Assembly: GCA_024637215.1 (NCBI GenBank)
Contig: JAGXFM010000001.1
Span: 1-60,656 of the forward strand
Length of the DNA: 60,656 nucleotides
From: Sulfuricurvum sp.
GTDB lineage: Bacteria; Campylobacterota; Campylobacteria; Campylobacterales; Sulfurimonadaceae
Direction of reading: 5' to 3'
Positions 46,431 to 55,621 of the stretch are shown one piece after another (within the stretch, counting starts at the first letter, position 1; each line of letters starts with the position of its first letter). A model generated the notes under the pieces. It was not told the origin of the DNA. It did not search any database and saw nothing but the letters and a program-made list of their open reading frames with translations. Position numbers and translations under genes: made by a program.

Positions 46431-48002
46431 ATGACATCTGTAATTAAACACCATGTGCGCGCGTTTATGTTATCCGTTGCCACGGCTACCCTCCTCATCC
46501 CTACACTTCACGCAGATTGTACCTATGAGCTTTTCAATATCTCATCGGTCAAAGGGACAAGCGTAGGCGAATTCGTTGATCAGCTAAGCGATGAATGCGG
46601 CATGAGTGTTATCGTAACCGATGAGCAGGCTGAAAATATTTTGAAAAAACAGATGAACAAAACCTTTTTGAAAAATCTGACTATTAATGAAGTATTGGAT
46701 TTGATTATCAAAGAAAATAATCTCCAATATACCTTGCAAAACAATATTCTCAAAATTTCTTATTTAACCACTAAAACGTATAACATTGACTACATTATTT
46801 CGCAACGCAAAGGGGTTGGAAGTGCCAATATAACCCTTAGTTCCAATACGAGTACTGCAGCGATAGGAACAGCTTCTACCTCTAAAAGCACTTCCGGCGG
46901 GGGAGCTTCCTCTGAATCGGGGATTAACATAACCTCCAGTGATGAAGTCCAATTTTGGGAAATACTGGATAAAGAGCTTGAAAGTATCCTAAACCGTCCG
47001 GAAGATGGGTATACGGCTCAAATCCCGATGATCAATAAAAATGCAGGATTAGTGACCGTAACCGCGACCAATACCCAAATTAAGCGGTTGGATGCCTATC
47101 TGGAAGATTTACAGAAAAAGATGCAGACACAGGTGTTGATCGACGTAAAAATGTACAGCGTCGTCTTTAGTGACGCTTCATCAACCGGTATAGACTGGTC
47201 ACAATTATACGCATTGCAAAACGTAAAACTAGGTTTCGATTATGTTACTACCAAAAACATCGATAAAACCTATAGCGGTACAAATAGTGCAACCTCTACA
47301 GGTGTTTTATTTGATGGGTTTTCTGCAAACGCGAATAACGCTAATGTCTTTCAACTTAGTGCCGGCGGTAGCCTTAATGAAGTGATTAAATTTCTAAAAA
47401 CGCAGGGAGATGTTTACTCGATCTCCAATCCTAAAATCCTGACGCTTAACAATCAACCGGCACTCATAACCGCCGGAACCGAACTCTTTTATAAAACAAA
47501 AAGCTCTACAACATCGACAAGCAGCGGGGGGACCGATAATACCGAAGATGAGACCGTTTCTTCTGTTTTTTCGGGTGTTCTCCTCGATATTACCCCTGAA
47601 ATATCCAGAGACGGCAGTATCACCTTACGGATAAACCCATCCATATCTGAAACGGCAAGTGAAATTTCTACGGATAATGCAACCCGATCTATGCCGCCCG
47701 ATTTAAGCCGTCGTCAAATGTCATCGGTCATCAGTGTTAAAGATGGAAACCGTGTCATTTTAGGGGGATTAATTAATACCAAAAACGTTAATGACGCAAA
47801 CAAAGTTCCTCTTTTGGGCGATCTCCCTATTTTAGGGTATCTTTTTAAGCGCGAAGGGATCAGTAAGCGGACGGAAGAGATCGTTATTATCATTGAACCG
47901 CATATCATTAAAAAAGAGGCCGATACCCTCAGTTTAGGTGATTTGGGATATACCCGTCTTGGCAAGCCAAACGAAGAAGATCCAAAGCCTGAAAGCAAAT
48001 AA
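46431..48002 (+). CDS. mshL: secretin of the PilQ/MshL type
   Basis: A 523-residue outer-membrane secretin. It has a signal peptide ending near TLHA and an N-terminal STN-like domain (GTSVGEFVDQLSDECGMSVIV). A Ser/Thr/Gly-rich linker follows (about 140-165), then an N1-type domain (LVTVTATNTQIKRLDAYLEDL) and the C-terminal secretin core (YSISNPKILTLNNQPALI, RVILGGLINTK, VPLLGDLPILGYLFKRE). This is the MSHA/PilQ form. It should make the outer-membrane gate for the system. The linker may hold secretin flexibly. Confidence 0.92.
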   Translation: MTSVIKHHVRAFMLSVATATLLIPTLHADCTYELFNISSVKGTSVGEFVDQLSDECGMSVIVTDEQAENILKKQMNKTFLKNLTINEVLDLIIKENNLQYTLQNNILKISYLTTKTYNIDYIISQRKGVGSANITLSSNTSTAAIGTASTSKSTSGGGASSESGINITSSDEVQFWEILDKELESILNRPEDGYTAQIPMINKNAGLVTVTATNTQIKRLDAYLEDLQKKMQTQVLIDVKMYSVVFSDASSTGIDWSQLYALQNVKLGFDYVTTKNIDKTYSGTNSATSTGVLFDGFSANANNANVFQLSAGGSLNEVIKFLKTQGDVYSISNPKILTLNNQPALITAGTELFYKTKSSTTSTSSGGTDNTEDETVSSVFSGVLLDITPEISRDGSITLRINPSISETASEISTDNATRSMPPDLSRRQMSSVISVKDGNRVILGGLINTKNVNDANKVPLLGDLPILGYLFKREGISKRTEEIVIIIEPHIIKKEADTLSLGDLGYTRLGKPNEEDPKPESK

Positions 48003-48005
48003 CGG

Positions 48006-48815
48006 ATGGAGCATTCCCTTTTCTCAAAACCGCGTGATCTGTTTTTAGATGTGGTGAACCCTAAAGACTACGTCCAGATCGACAGCATTGCACATATCTA
48101 TCAGTCTCTTAAAAGTTCGGTGCAAAAACCTCTTAAAATGATCCTTCTATTCGGCAGACCGGGTACAGGGAAAAGTATGCTGCTGCATAAACTTCACCAT
48201 GACCTTTCCAAACACCAAAAAGTTTTTATGTTTGATATTCCGATTGTAGACGAAGATGATTTTCTCCGTGTATTGGCCGAAAGGATTTTTGCATATTCCC
48301 CGCGTGAAACTATGACATTAACCCGTTTTTTAGAGATTGCCGAAGCTGTTTCTTATACAGACGTACCCATAGTTCTCCTAGATGAAGCACAACTCTATAG
48401 CTCATCGCTCATGGAAAAAATTCGCCTGATATCGGATGCACGGGTTATTAAATTTGTCATCACTTTGCATAAAACCGATAAAGAAGAGATCATAGCAAAA
48501 GAACATTTTCAAACGCGGATATGGGAGAGTATTGAGCTTCACAATGCCACTGCCGAAGAGCTCAAAATATACATACAAAAAAAACTTCTCAAAGCGAACT
48601 GTTTTGATGTCGCCAATATGTTTAATGATAAAAATATAAAATTGGTGGCCTCTTTAACCAAAGGGAATTTTCGTGAGACGAATAAATTATTATTTTCACT
48701 TTTCAGCCTCTACTGCTGGTATGAAGAAAACAATCCCGCTTTAATCCAATACAATGCTCTCAAATCTAAATGGATTGAGATGGCAGCTATCCATACAGGG
48801 CTGATCCATGCTTAA
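48006..48815 (+). CDS. ExeA/MshM-like AAA ATPase
   Basis: A 269-residue cytoplasmic ATPase with Walker A LFGRPGTGKSMLLHKL and Walker B VPIVLLDEAQLYS. Such proteins (GspA/ExeA, MshM) accompany secretins and are thought to help secretin placement through the cell wall, often with a peptidoglycan-binding partner. No peptidoglycan-binding domain is visible in this one. It starts 3 bases after the secretin stop and overlaps the next gene by 8. Confidence 0.85.
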   Translation: MEHSLFSKPRDLFLDVVNPKDYVQIDSIAHIYQSLKSSVQKPLKMILLFGRPGTGKSMLLHKLHHDLSKHQKVFMFDIPIVDEDDFLRVLAERIFAYSPRETMTLTRFLEIAEAVSYTDVPIVLLDEAQLYSSSLMEKIRLISDARVIKFVITLHKTDKEEIIAKEHFQTRIWESIELHNATAEELKIYIQKKLLKANCFDVANMFNDKNIKLVASLTKGNFRETNKLLFSLFSLYCWYEENNPALIQYNALKSKWIEMAAIHTGLIHA

Positions 48816-49488
48816 CATCCAAAACCTAGAACGCCGTTGGCTTAAATATAAAATCAAATTTTACGCCCCCTATATCCTTGGTCTCATTGCACTCCTGACA
48901 CTCCTGATCGCCGTCACTTATTCTAAAAAATCTGACACGGACGAAGCCAAAGAATCTATTGCATCGCCTTCCAAATCGACGCATGAAGCATCTTCTACCG
49001 TCCTTGAACCCTCTATGGATTTCGTCCGATCCTTTCAAACAACGTTACCGATGAATGAAACGCCCAAAGCTCCTCTTCAAAAAAATGCTCAACCGGTTCG
49101 TGAACCCCTCCCTGTAGCGAAACTTGTAAGTACTCCTCCCCCCGATTTATCCGATGAGAAATCGTTTTCTCTCAACCGTACCGAGTCCAAACTTGATATT
49201 GAGACACTTGAACGCCGTTTCAAAGAGACATCCAATGCGAATCTTGGACTCTTTATCGCCCGTTACCATTATGATCACGGCAACTACAGCGAAGCCTACA
49301 ATTTTGCGTTAAAAACCAATAGCATCAGTAATAAGATAGAGGAGAGCTGGATTATCTTTGCCAAATCACTCGTCAAACTCGGAAGAGCGGAGCAGGCAAA
49401 AAAAACATTACAGTTCTACATCACCGATTCAAATTCCGAAGCGGCACGTTCACTGCTCGATACCATTGAACGGGGTACATTCAAATGA
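48808..49488 (+). CDS. MshN-like membrane-anchored TPR protein
   Basis: A 226-residue protein with one membrane helix near the N-terminus (FYAPYILGLIALLTLLIAVTYS), a long Ser/Pro-rich linker and TPR-like helices at the end (ETLERRFKETSNANLGLFIARYHYDHGNYSEAYNFALK). This matches MshN of the MSHA pilus by layout and position after the MshM-like ATPase. The function of MshN is not firmly known. Confidence 0.7.
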   Translation: MLNIQNLERRWLKYKIKFYAPYILGLIALLTLLIAVTYSKKSDTDEAKESIASPSKSTHEASSTVLEPSMDFVRSFQTTLPMNETPKAPLQKNAQPVREPLPVAKLVSTPPPDLSDEKSFSLNRTESKLDIETLERRFKETSNANLGLFIARYHYDHGNYSEAYNFALKTNSISNKIEESWIIFAKSLVKLGRAEQAKKTLQFYITDSNSEAARSLLDTIERGTFK

Positions 49489-50024
49489 GATTTTTACTCT
49501 TCTTTGTGTTGTTCACCCTCTCTTCCTTTGCCGATGCCAGAGAACGCCTCTATACTCTTTATCAACAAGGAAACTATCTTCAAGCCTGCAACCTCGGCCT
49601 TAAAGGTTTTCCCTATCATCAAAATGACGAAGCGTATGTCTCTTTGTATGCTTTTTCATGCCTTAAAGCAGATTTGATCGACCGCTTGGCAGCGCCCATG
49701 ATGACGCTAAACCAAAGCGAAGAGGCTCGGGCCAATTCTGCATATTTTGCAGTTATTCTAATGCAAAAAAAACTTTTAATGCAAGCGCTGTATGATAATA
49801 AACCGATGAAAAATCTCACATTTCCGACCAGTTCCCATCTCCTCTCTAAGGTATTTGATTTGTATCTCAAAGCACCTCAGCCGAACCGACTTATCAAAGA
49901 GTATAAAGACCCCTCGGATAGCCGCCTCAGCTATAAACTCTACCCCACGCAGAGCAATGGACGTAAAAGCATCGCGATAGATGAATACTATGATAAAATA
50001 TTGACCCTTCATCATGTATATTAA
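49485..50024 (+). CDS. exported protein of the pilus cluster, function unknown
   Basis: A 179-residue protein with a signal peptide (MRFLLFFVLFTLSSFADA). The mature part starts with a TPR-like repeat (RERLYTLYQQGNYLQACNLGLKGF) and is helical for about 100 residues. I know no named homologue. Its ATG overlaps the MshN-like stop by 4 bases and the assembly ATPase follows after 15, so it belongs to the same machine. Confidence 0.7.
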   Translation: MRFLLFFVLFTLSSFADARERLYTLYQQGNYLQACNLGLKGFPYHQNDEAYVSLYAFSCLKADLIDRLAAPMMTLNQSEEARANSAYFAVILMQKKLLMQALYDNKPMKNLTFPTSSHLLSKVFDLYLKAPQPNRLIKEYKDPSDSRLSYKLYPTQSNGRKSIAIDEYYDKILTLHHVY

Positions 50025-50039
50025 TAAAGGATAGAGTAT

Positions 50040-51776
50040 ATGGATCGCATTACGCATGATTTGTTAGAAAAGCGCCATATCTCGCAACAACAAATTGATC
50101 GTCTAACTTCCCATGGGGTTCAAGATGATACCGTTTTAGAAACCCTCACTAAAGTGGGGGCTATCTCCAGCAACTTTATCAAACGTTTTATTGTTGAACA
50201 AATCCGACTCGGTCGATATGAACTCTCCATTATCAAAAATTACCATTTTTTAGACGAAATCTCGATTCTAACCCATTTAGCCGAAGTGATTGAAGTCCCT
50301 TTTATCGATCTCGACTCCATCGACATGGATTATCGACTCGTTGAAAAGATACCGACACCTCAGCTTAAACGGTACAATGCACTCCCTATCTCACAAGACG
50401 ATATGTATGTCATGGTCGTATTCGCCGATCCTCTCAATATTGAAGCGCAAGAGTCCATACAACGCCTCTTCCCTCGAAAATCACTTAAAATTGCCGTTGC
50501 CACCGAAAAACAGATTCAAGCGTATTTGTTTAAAATGGAGCTCAAAGACAGTGTCAAAGAACTTGTCGCCAATATTCGTAATGAATTGCGCAATATCGGA
50601 ACCATTGAAGAGCAACAAGAAGCTTCTTCGATCTTACAACTGATTGATGTCATTTTAAAAGCGTGCATCAAAGGGCGTGCAAGCGATATACATATTGAAC
50701 CTACCGAACGTAACTGTGTCGTTCGCGGACGTATTGACGGGAAATTGACCGAAATTTTTATATTTGATCGAGATATTTATCCGCCGTTGGCTTCACGTAT
50801 TAAACTCTTGGCCAATCTTGATATCGCTGAACGCCGTAAACCTCAAGACGGTCGTTTCTCCGCAATGGTTATGGACGCGGAGTTTGATTTTCGTCTCTCT
50901 ACTCTCCCCATTATTTACGGAGAATCGATCGTTATGCGTATTTTGGATAAGACCAAAGCGCTCGTCAAACTCGAAGACTCCGGAATGGATACCCAAAGCT
51001 ATCAAAAACTCCTCAAAGGGCTTCAATCTCCTTTCGGTATTATTTTGGTCACAGGCCCTACAGGAAGCGGTAAAACGACCACCCTTTACGGTGCGTTGAA
51101 TGAGCTTCGTAACATCGAAGATAAAATCATTACGGTTGAAGATCCCGTCGAATACCGTATGAATCTGATCCAACAGGTTCAGGTAAACCCAAAAGTGGGA
51201 CTCTCTTTCGCCGATGCCCTCCGCTCTATCCTCCGTCAAGATCCCGACAAAATCATGATCGGAGAGATCCGTGACCATGAAACACTGGAAATTGCCATCA
51301 AAGCCGCGCTCACAGGGCACCTTGTTATCTCTACCCTCCATACCAATGATGCCATCAGTGCGATCCCCCGTATGGTGGATATGGGAATTGAACCTTACCT
51401 CATAAGCGGCGCACTTGTTGCGGTACAAGCTCAGCGGCTCATCCGTAGAATCTGTATTCATTGTAAAAAAGAGGCCGATATTCCTCAAAATATTCTCCAA
51501 GAATACCATACCCTCATTCCTCCTAGTACCGTTTTTTATGAGGGGGCAGGTTGTAAAGAGTGCAACGGCTCAGGATACATGGGGCGAGAGATGATTTGTG
51601 AAGTTCTCCCCATGAGTGAAGAGATTTCCAGTATGATTGCCAGAGGTGCCTCCAAAGACGATCTTGTTAAACAAGCAAAAGAAGAGGGGTTTGTCGGGAT
51701 GTTTGAAAACGGCATGGCGAAAGCGGTACACGGAGTTACAACCTTGGATGAGATTCTAAGAGTCGCTAAAGGATGA
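50040..51776 (+). CDS. GspE/PilB-type assembly ATPase
   Basis: A 578-residue hexameric ATPase. The N-terminal half is the T2SSE_N domain. The motor has Walker A GPTGSGKTTTLYG, the Asp box (EDPVEYRM), Walker B (DPDKIMIGEIRD) and the His box (ALTGHLVISTLHTNDA). The four-Cys zinc site is split as CIHC and CKEC, typical of the extension class GspE/PilB/MshE rather than retraction PilT. It overlaps the next gene by 4 bases. Confidence 0.95.
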   Translation: MDRITHDLLEKRHISQQQIDRLTSHGVQDDTVLETLTKVGAISSNFIKRFIVEQIRLGRYELSIIKNYHFLDEISILTHLAEVIEVPFIDLDSIDMDYRLVEKIPTPQLKRYNALPISQDDMYVMVVFADPLNIEAQESIQRLFPRKSLKIAVATEKQIQAYLFKMELKDSVKELVANIRNELRNIGTIEEQQEASSILQLIDVILKACIKGRASDIHIEPTERNCVVRGRIDGKLTEIFIFDRDIYPPLASRIKLLANLDIAERRKPQDGRFSAMVMDAEFDFRLSTLPIIYGESIVMRILDKTKALVKLEDSGMDTQSYQKLLKGLQSPFGIILVTGPTGSGKTTTLYGALNELRNIEDKIITVEDPVEYRMNLIQQVQVNPKVGLSFADALRSILRQDPDKIMIGEIRDHETLEIAIKAALTGHLVISTLHTNDAISAIPRMVDMGIEPYLISGALVAVQAQRLIRRICIHCKKEADIPQNILQEYHTLIPPSTVFYEGAGCKECNGSGYMGREMICEVLPMSEEISSMIARGASKDDLVKQAKEEGFVGMFENGMAKAVHGVTTLDEILRVAKG

Positions 51777-53020
51777 AATATTTTGTAGCGACCATCCTCG
51801 CTAAAGGGAAAAAAACCAATCAAGGTTTTTATGCAGAGAATAAAAAAGAGGCGCACTACATAGCCAAAATAAAATTCTCGGGGATGATTCTAAAAGTAAC
51901 CGAAGCTACCCCGCCGCTCGAAGATCAGCTGCGCCGTTTCAAAGAGACCCTTTTCTCCAATCTCCGAAAACGAAAACTCAAACAAGACGCTTTAATTGGC
52001 GCGATTCGACAGCTTGCCGTTATGACGAATGCCGGTATCTCAATCCACGACTCTTTGAATGAGATAGCCGATGCTACAACCGATAAAACGTTGCAAATTG
52101 TTTTAGGGACGATGGCGGAAGATATCAATGCCGGACACAGTCTCTCCCACTCCGCCCATAATTTTAGTTACGAACTCGGCAATCTCTCTCTTGCTATGAT
52201 CGAGTTGGGGGAGAAAACGGGAAACATGGCGGAAGCGCTGCACAAGCTTGCCGATATGCTTGAAGAGATTCGTCGCAACATTATCAAATTCAAAAAAGCG
52301 ATGGCCTATCCTCGCAACGTTATGATTGCTATGGCCATCGCCTTTACCGTTCTTATCTCTTACGTTGTCCCCCAATTCAAAGCTATATTTGAGCAACTGG
52401 GTGCCGATCTTCCGGTTCCTACTAAAATTTTGTTATTTTTAGAGCATCTGTTTAATACCTACGGAGTGTATGTTCTTGCCGCACTTTTTCTTTTTATCGT
52501 TACCTTCCGATACCTGTTGCGTAATAATCGGGAATTTAGGTACAAATGGCACCAATTCTTACTCAAAACCTATCTGATTAAAAATATCATTATGTACGCT
52601 ACCCTAAACCGTTTTACATTGGTCTTCTCCGAATTGGTTCGTGCGGGTATTCCGATAGCCGAAGCATTGGAAACCTCCATCGCCATGATCGATACCCTCC
52701 CCCTGCAAGAAAAGTTATTAACGGTGCGTCAGACGGTTGAAAAAGGGGGAACCCTCCATAACGGTTTGGCAGAAACAAAACTTTTTGAAAATATGATTAT
52801 TCAGATGATCTCTGCCGGAGAATCAAGCGGTCAACTCGATGCCATGATGCAAAAGGTGATGGAGTATTACAAAATGAAATTTGATGCCATCATTGACGGT
52901 CTCTCCGAAGCGGTGGAGCCTATTATGCTTTTGTTGATTGCGTGTATGGTTGTACTCTTGGCGCTGGGTATTTTCTTGCCGATGTGGGAGATGGGGAACG
53001 CGGTACAAGGTCGCCGATAA
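51773..53020 (+). CDS. GspF/PilC-type inner-membrane platform protein
   Basis: A 415-residue protein with two T2SSF domains: the first includes IRQLAVMTNAGISIHDSLNEI and the second FTLVFSELVRAGIPIAEALETSIAM. Three membrane helices lie at about 185-205, 235-255 and near the C-terminus (ILLIACMVVLLALGIFLPMWEM), the standard topology. It is the last gene of the cluster and converges on the helicase gene. Confidence 0.95.
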   Translation: MKYFVATILAKGKKTNQGFYAENKKEAHYIAKIKFSGMILKVTEATPPLEDQLRRFKETLFSNLRKRKLKQDALIGAIRQLAVMTNAGISIHDSLNEIADATTDKTLQIVLGTMAEDINAGHSLSHSAHNFSYELGNLSLAMIELGEKTGNMAEALHKLADMLEEIRRNIIKFKKAMAYPRNVMIAMAIAFTVLISYVVPQFKAIFEQLGADLPVPTKILLFLEHLFNTYGVYVLAALFLFIVTFRYLLRNNREFRYKWHQFLLKTYLIKNIIMYATLNRFTLVFSELVRAGIPIAEALETSIAMIDTLPLQEKLLTVRQTVEKGGTLHNGLAETKLFENMIIQMISAGESSGQLDAMMQKVMEYYKMKFDAIIDGLSEAVEPIMLLLIACMVVLLALGIFLPMWEMGNAVQGRR

Positions 53021-53027
53021 AAAAGGG

Positions 53028-55106
53028 CTAAGCCTCTTCGTTTGTACCCTTCGCGACCAAAGCCGCATACATTTCATCTTTGGGGATCAACCCCGCCTCA
53101 AATAAAAACTGTGAGGGGACGAAATTGGTTTTTTTGATTTTGTCGTATTTGGCGTAGCTCAAAAAGAGACGATCTTTTGCCCGTGTCACGGAGACATAAA
53201 AAAGCCGCCGCTCCTCTTCTATACTTCCGCTTCGGCACATCAGTTTTCGGTTGGGAAACCGTCCGTCCATCAAATCGATAACATACACCTCTTGATACTC
53301 CAACCCTTTGGACGCATGGATACTCAGCAGATGCACCCCCTCCCCTTGCGTCAAATCCTGAGACCCTAAGACCATCGCATTCAAAAAACGTTCATGCTCT
53401 TTATACGGACGGGAAAGTTCAAATAAAATCGTACATTTGCGCCGAATTCGCTCTTCAGACTCTCCTTTGACCCGCTCATCAATGGATCCGTTTTCAGTCA
53501 TTGCTCTTCGTGTCGAGAGCATTTCAATGACGTGTTTGTACAAAGCGGAGAGGGCAATTTTTTGAACCGCCGCTTTAGGCTCTTTGATATCCCGCAATTG
53601 TCGAAAAAGGGTAAAAAGGTCATGTAAAAAAGTGGCGGAATCTTTGGAAAGCTTCGCATGCTTTAAGATTGGGTTCCCCATAAAATTAGGATCAAATCCG
53701 AGTTTTGCAAACCGCCCCGCACTGCCGAGTTCGGCATAATCATCAAAAAGTCCCAACTGATGATTGAGACGCCGCTTTTCAAACGGATTGGATATTTCGG
53801 AATCAGGTGAATACAATCCGCGTAAAAACGACCCGCGACCTAACTTTTGCAATGCGACGAAAAGTTCTTTGGCGATAGCACTTCCCACCCCTTTGGCGTA
53901 ATCAAAGAGATGGATAAACGCCATCATATCCGACTCATTAACCAGTAACGTGTACATATCCAAAAGGGCCTTGATCTCTTTGGAATCAAAAAAACTGGTT
54001 CCGCCGCGCCGACGGCATGCGATCCCCATCTCCCGCAACGTCGCTTCGATACCGTCTGCCGAGGCGTTGTTTCTGAAAATCACCGCTATCTCTTCTCGAT
54101 TGGTAGAGGAATCCCCGATTTTTTGGGCTATCCCGTGATACTGATCGAACAGTTCATCGTAGATGAGCAGCGCGGGACTTTGTGCCTCATGATTGCGCGT
54201 CACTTCAAGCGCTTTGGGGTAAATCCGCTCATTATGGGCGATAACCGTATTGGCAAGCGAGAGGATCGGAATCGTGGAGCGGTAATTTTTGTTGAGGGTA
54301 TAAACTTGCGCGTCAGGGAAATTGGTGGTAAAAGAGCCGATGATAGAGATATCCGCACCGTTAAAAGCATAAATACTCTGATCGTAATCTCCGACACAAA
54401 AAAGCGAAGGGGGACGCATAGCGTTGATCAGCGTCCCTTGAAGGGCATTCGTGTCTTGGTACTCATCGATTAAGACCTCTTTGTAGCCCAAATCACTCTT
54501 CAATGCCAAATCGCGCATATGCAACAGCAGATCGTTAAAATTGACAAACCCGTACTCTTTTTTTAACGCTTCAAACTCATCGATGATATCGGCATAGATG
54601 GCCGCATACACCGCGTGTTCATCCTGACGGGTCAAAATCCACTCTTCGAAATTTGTACTCAACTCGGTATTTTGATAAAACGAGTAAACATCATAAAGAT
54701 AGTTGGCACCGTATGCCGATGTCGCGCAATCGATATGGCTAAACGTTCGCTTTTCGTACACGCTTCGAAAAAGGGTTTTGAGTTCTCGCGGCTGTTTGAG
54801 GACGACTTTCCCCTCTTTGCGTTTGAGCCATCGGTAACTCACCGCATGAAAGGTTCCCGCATCGATTTTTGAAGCGATCTCCCGACCGAAAAATGCCGCT
54901 ACCCGCTCCACCATCTCCTGCGCCGCTTTGTTGGTAAACGTAAGGAGTAAAATCTCTTCGGGTTTGACGTTTTGGGAGATAAGATAGGCGATACGCCCTA
55001 CAATCGTGGAAGTTTTTCCGGTGCCCGCCGAAGCAATAATAAGATTATGCCCATACGAAGCCGTTGCTGCCGTATATTGCTGATCGTTGAGGCGGGAGAG
55101 TGGCAA
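53028..55106 (-). CDS. UvrD/PcrA/Rep-type superfamily 1 helicase
   Basis: A 692-residue 3'-5' DNA helicase. Motifs in order are: LNDQQYTAA (Q), ASAGTGKTSTIV (I), LLTFTNKAAQEM (Ia), VLIDEYQDTN (II), FCVGDYDQSIYAFNGA (III), NKNYRST (IV), IHASKGLEYQEVYVIDL (V) and EERRLFYVSVTRA (VI). The start codon is TTG after AAGGAG. The ribosome site may be masked by a hairpin with the stretch just after fliW. Family members unwind DNA in repair and replication restart; which of UvrD, Rep or PcrA is closest is not clear by eye. Confidence 0.93.
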   Translation of the reverse strand: MPLSRLNDQQYTAATASYGHNLIIASAGTGKTSTIVGRIAYLISQNVKPEEILLLTFTNKAAQEMVERVAAFFGREIASKIDAGTFHAVSYRWLKRKEGKVVLKQPRELKTLFRSVYEKRTFSHIDCATSAYGANYLYDVYSFYQNTELSTNFEEWILTRQDEHAVYAAIYADIIDEFEALKKEYGFVNFNDLLLHMRDLALKSDLGYKEVLIDEYQDTNALQGTLINAMRPPSLFCVGDYDQSIYAFNGADISIIGSFTTNFPDAQVYTLNKNYRSTIPILSLANTVIAHNERIYPKALEVTRNHEAQSPALLIYDELFDQYHGIAQKIGDSSTNREEIAVIFRNNASADGIEATLREMGIACRRRGGTSFFDSKEIKALLDMYTLLVNESDMMAFIHLFDYAKGVGSAIAKELFVALQKLGRGSFLRGLYSPDSEISNPFEKRRLNHQLGLFDDYAELGSAGRFAKLGFDPNFMGNPILKHAKLSKDSATFLHDLFTLFRQLRDIKEPKAAVQKIALSALYKHVIEMLSTRRAMTENGSIDERVKGESEERIRRKCTILFELSRPYKEHERFLNAMVLGSQDLTQGEGVHLLSIHASKGLEYQEVYVIDLMDGRFPNRKLMCRSGSIEEERRLFYVSVTRAKDRLFLSYAKYDKIKKTNFVPSQFLFEAGLIPKDEMYAALVAKGTNEEA

Positions 55107-55109
55107 GAG

Positions 55110-55137
55110 GCTCCTTAAAGCCCCTGAAAGAAGGAGC
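55110..55137 (-). promoter_or_regulatory. hairpin over the helicase ribosome site
   Basis: On the minus strand GCTCCTT and AAGGAGC form a 7-base stem around a 14-base loop. The second arm contains the AAGGAG ribosome site of the helicase gene, so pairing would hide it. It lies in the 35 bases after fliW and could couple or dampen translation. Confidence 0.4.
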
Positions 55138-55141
55138 TAAA

Positions 55142-55525
55142 TTATACTTTAAATTTTTTAATCGGTTCGGCTAAACCGAGACCGGGGTGATTTTTCACAT
55201 CTAATACCGCTTGTGCCATAGTCGCGTTGTCTTGATTAAAAATAAGCGGGGCTAGGAAGTTGATGCACGATTCATCGAGCGGGTCTTGAATAACGGCGAT
55301 ATTATATACCACTACCTTTGAATCTTCACTAATATCCAGCAAAACTCTCACCGATGTCGGTAAATCAAAAGAGTACTCACGCAACAGATAGGGATTCACG
55401 ACCGTGAAACTGATATTACTACCGTCACAACTTTTAAGAGTAGCAAACATCTCATCAATTTGGCTCAACTCTACCTTGGTAATCTGATCAAATCCTAAAA
55501 TCGTTGACTTCACAGTATATTGCAT
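55142..55525 (-). CDS. fliW: flagellar assembly factor FliW
   Basis: A 127-residue protein. Signature stretches are STILGFDQI, VNPYLLREYSFDLP and FLAPLIFNQDNATMAQAVLDVKNHPGLG. FliW antagonises the regulator CsrA and binds flagellin, tying flagellin synthesis to export. csrA is not in the window. It shares a 96-base divergent region with valS and is followed by the helicase. Confidence 0.95.
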   Translation of the reverse strand: MQYTVKSTILGFDQITKVELSQIDEMFATLKSCDGSNISFTVVNPYLLREYSFDLPTSVRVLLDISEDSKVVVYNIAVIQDPLDESCINFLAPLIFNQDNATMAQAVLDVKNHPGLGLAEPIKKFKV

Positions 55526-55584
55526 GGTTCACCTTTGATAATTAATACTTTATATAAAGCAATTAGCGTTCCTCTGAAATTTGG

Positions 55585-55590
55585 TATAAT
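55585..55590 (+). promoter_or_regulatory. -10 box of valS
   Basis: TTGGTATAATTCGCG carries a perfect TATAAT 31 bases before the valS ATG, in the fliW-valS divergent region. Confidence 0.65.
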
Positions 55591-55621
55591 TCGCGATATT
55601 TTTTGTTACCAAGGCCTTGTT

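Noticed and set aside
50793-51509. A 238-residue minus-strand frame inside the assembly ATPase gene
   Set aside because: Antisense of the Walker A and B region; the sense frame is clearly real.
53021-53045. Possible bidirectional terminator between the platform protein and helicase genes
   Set aside because: GGCTTAGCC next to a run of Ts gives only a 3- to 4-base stem; too weak to call.
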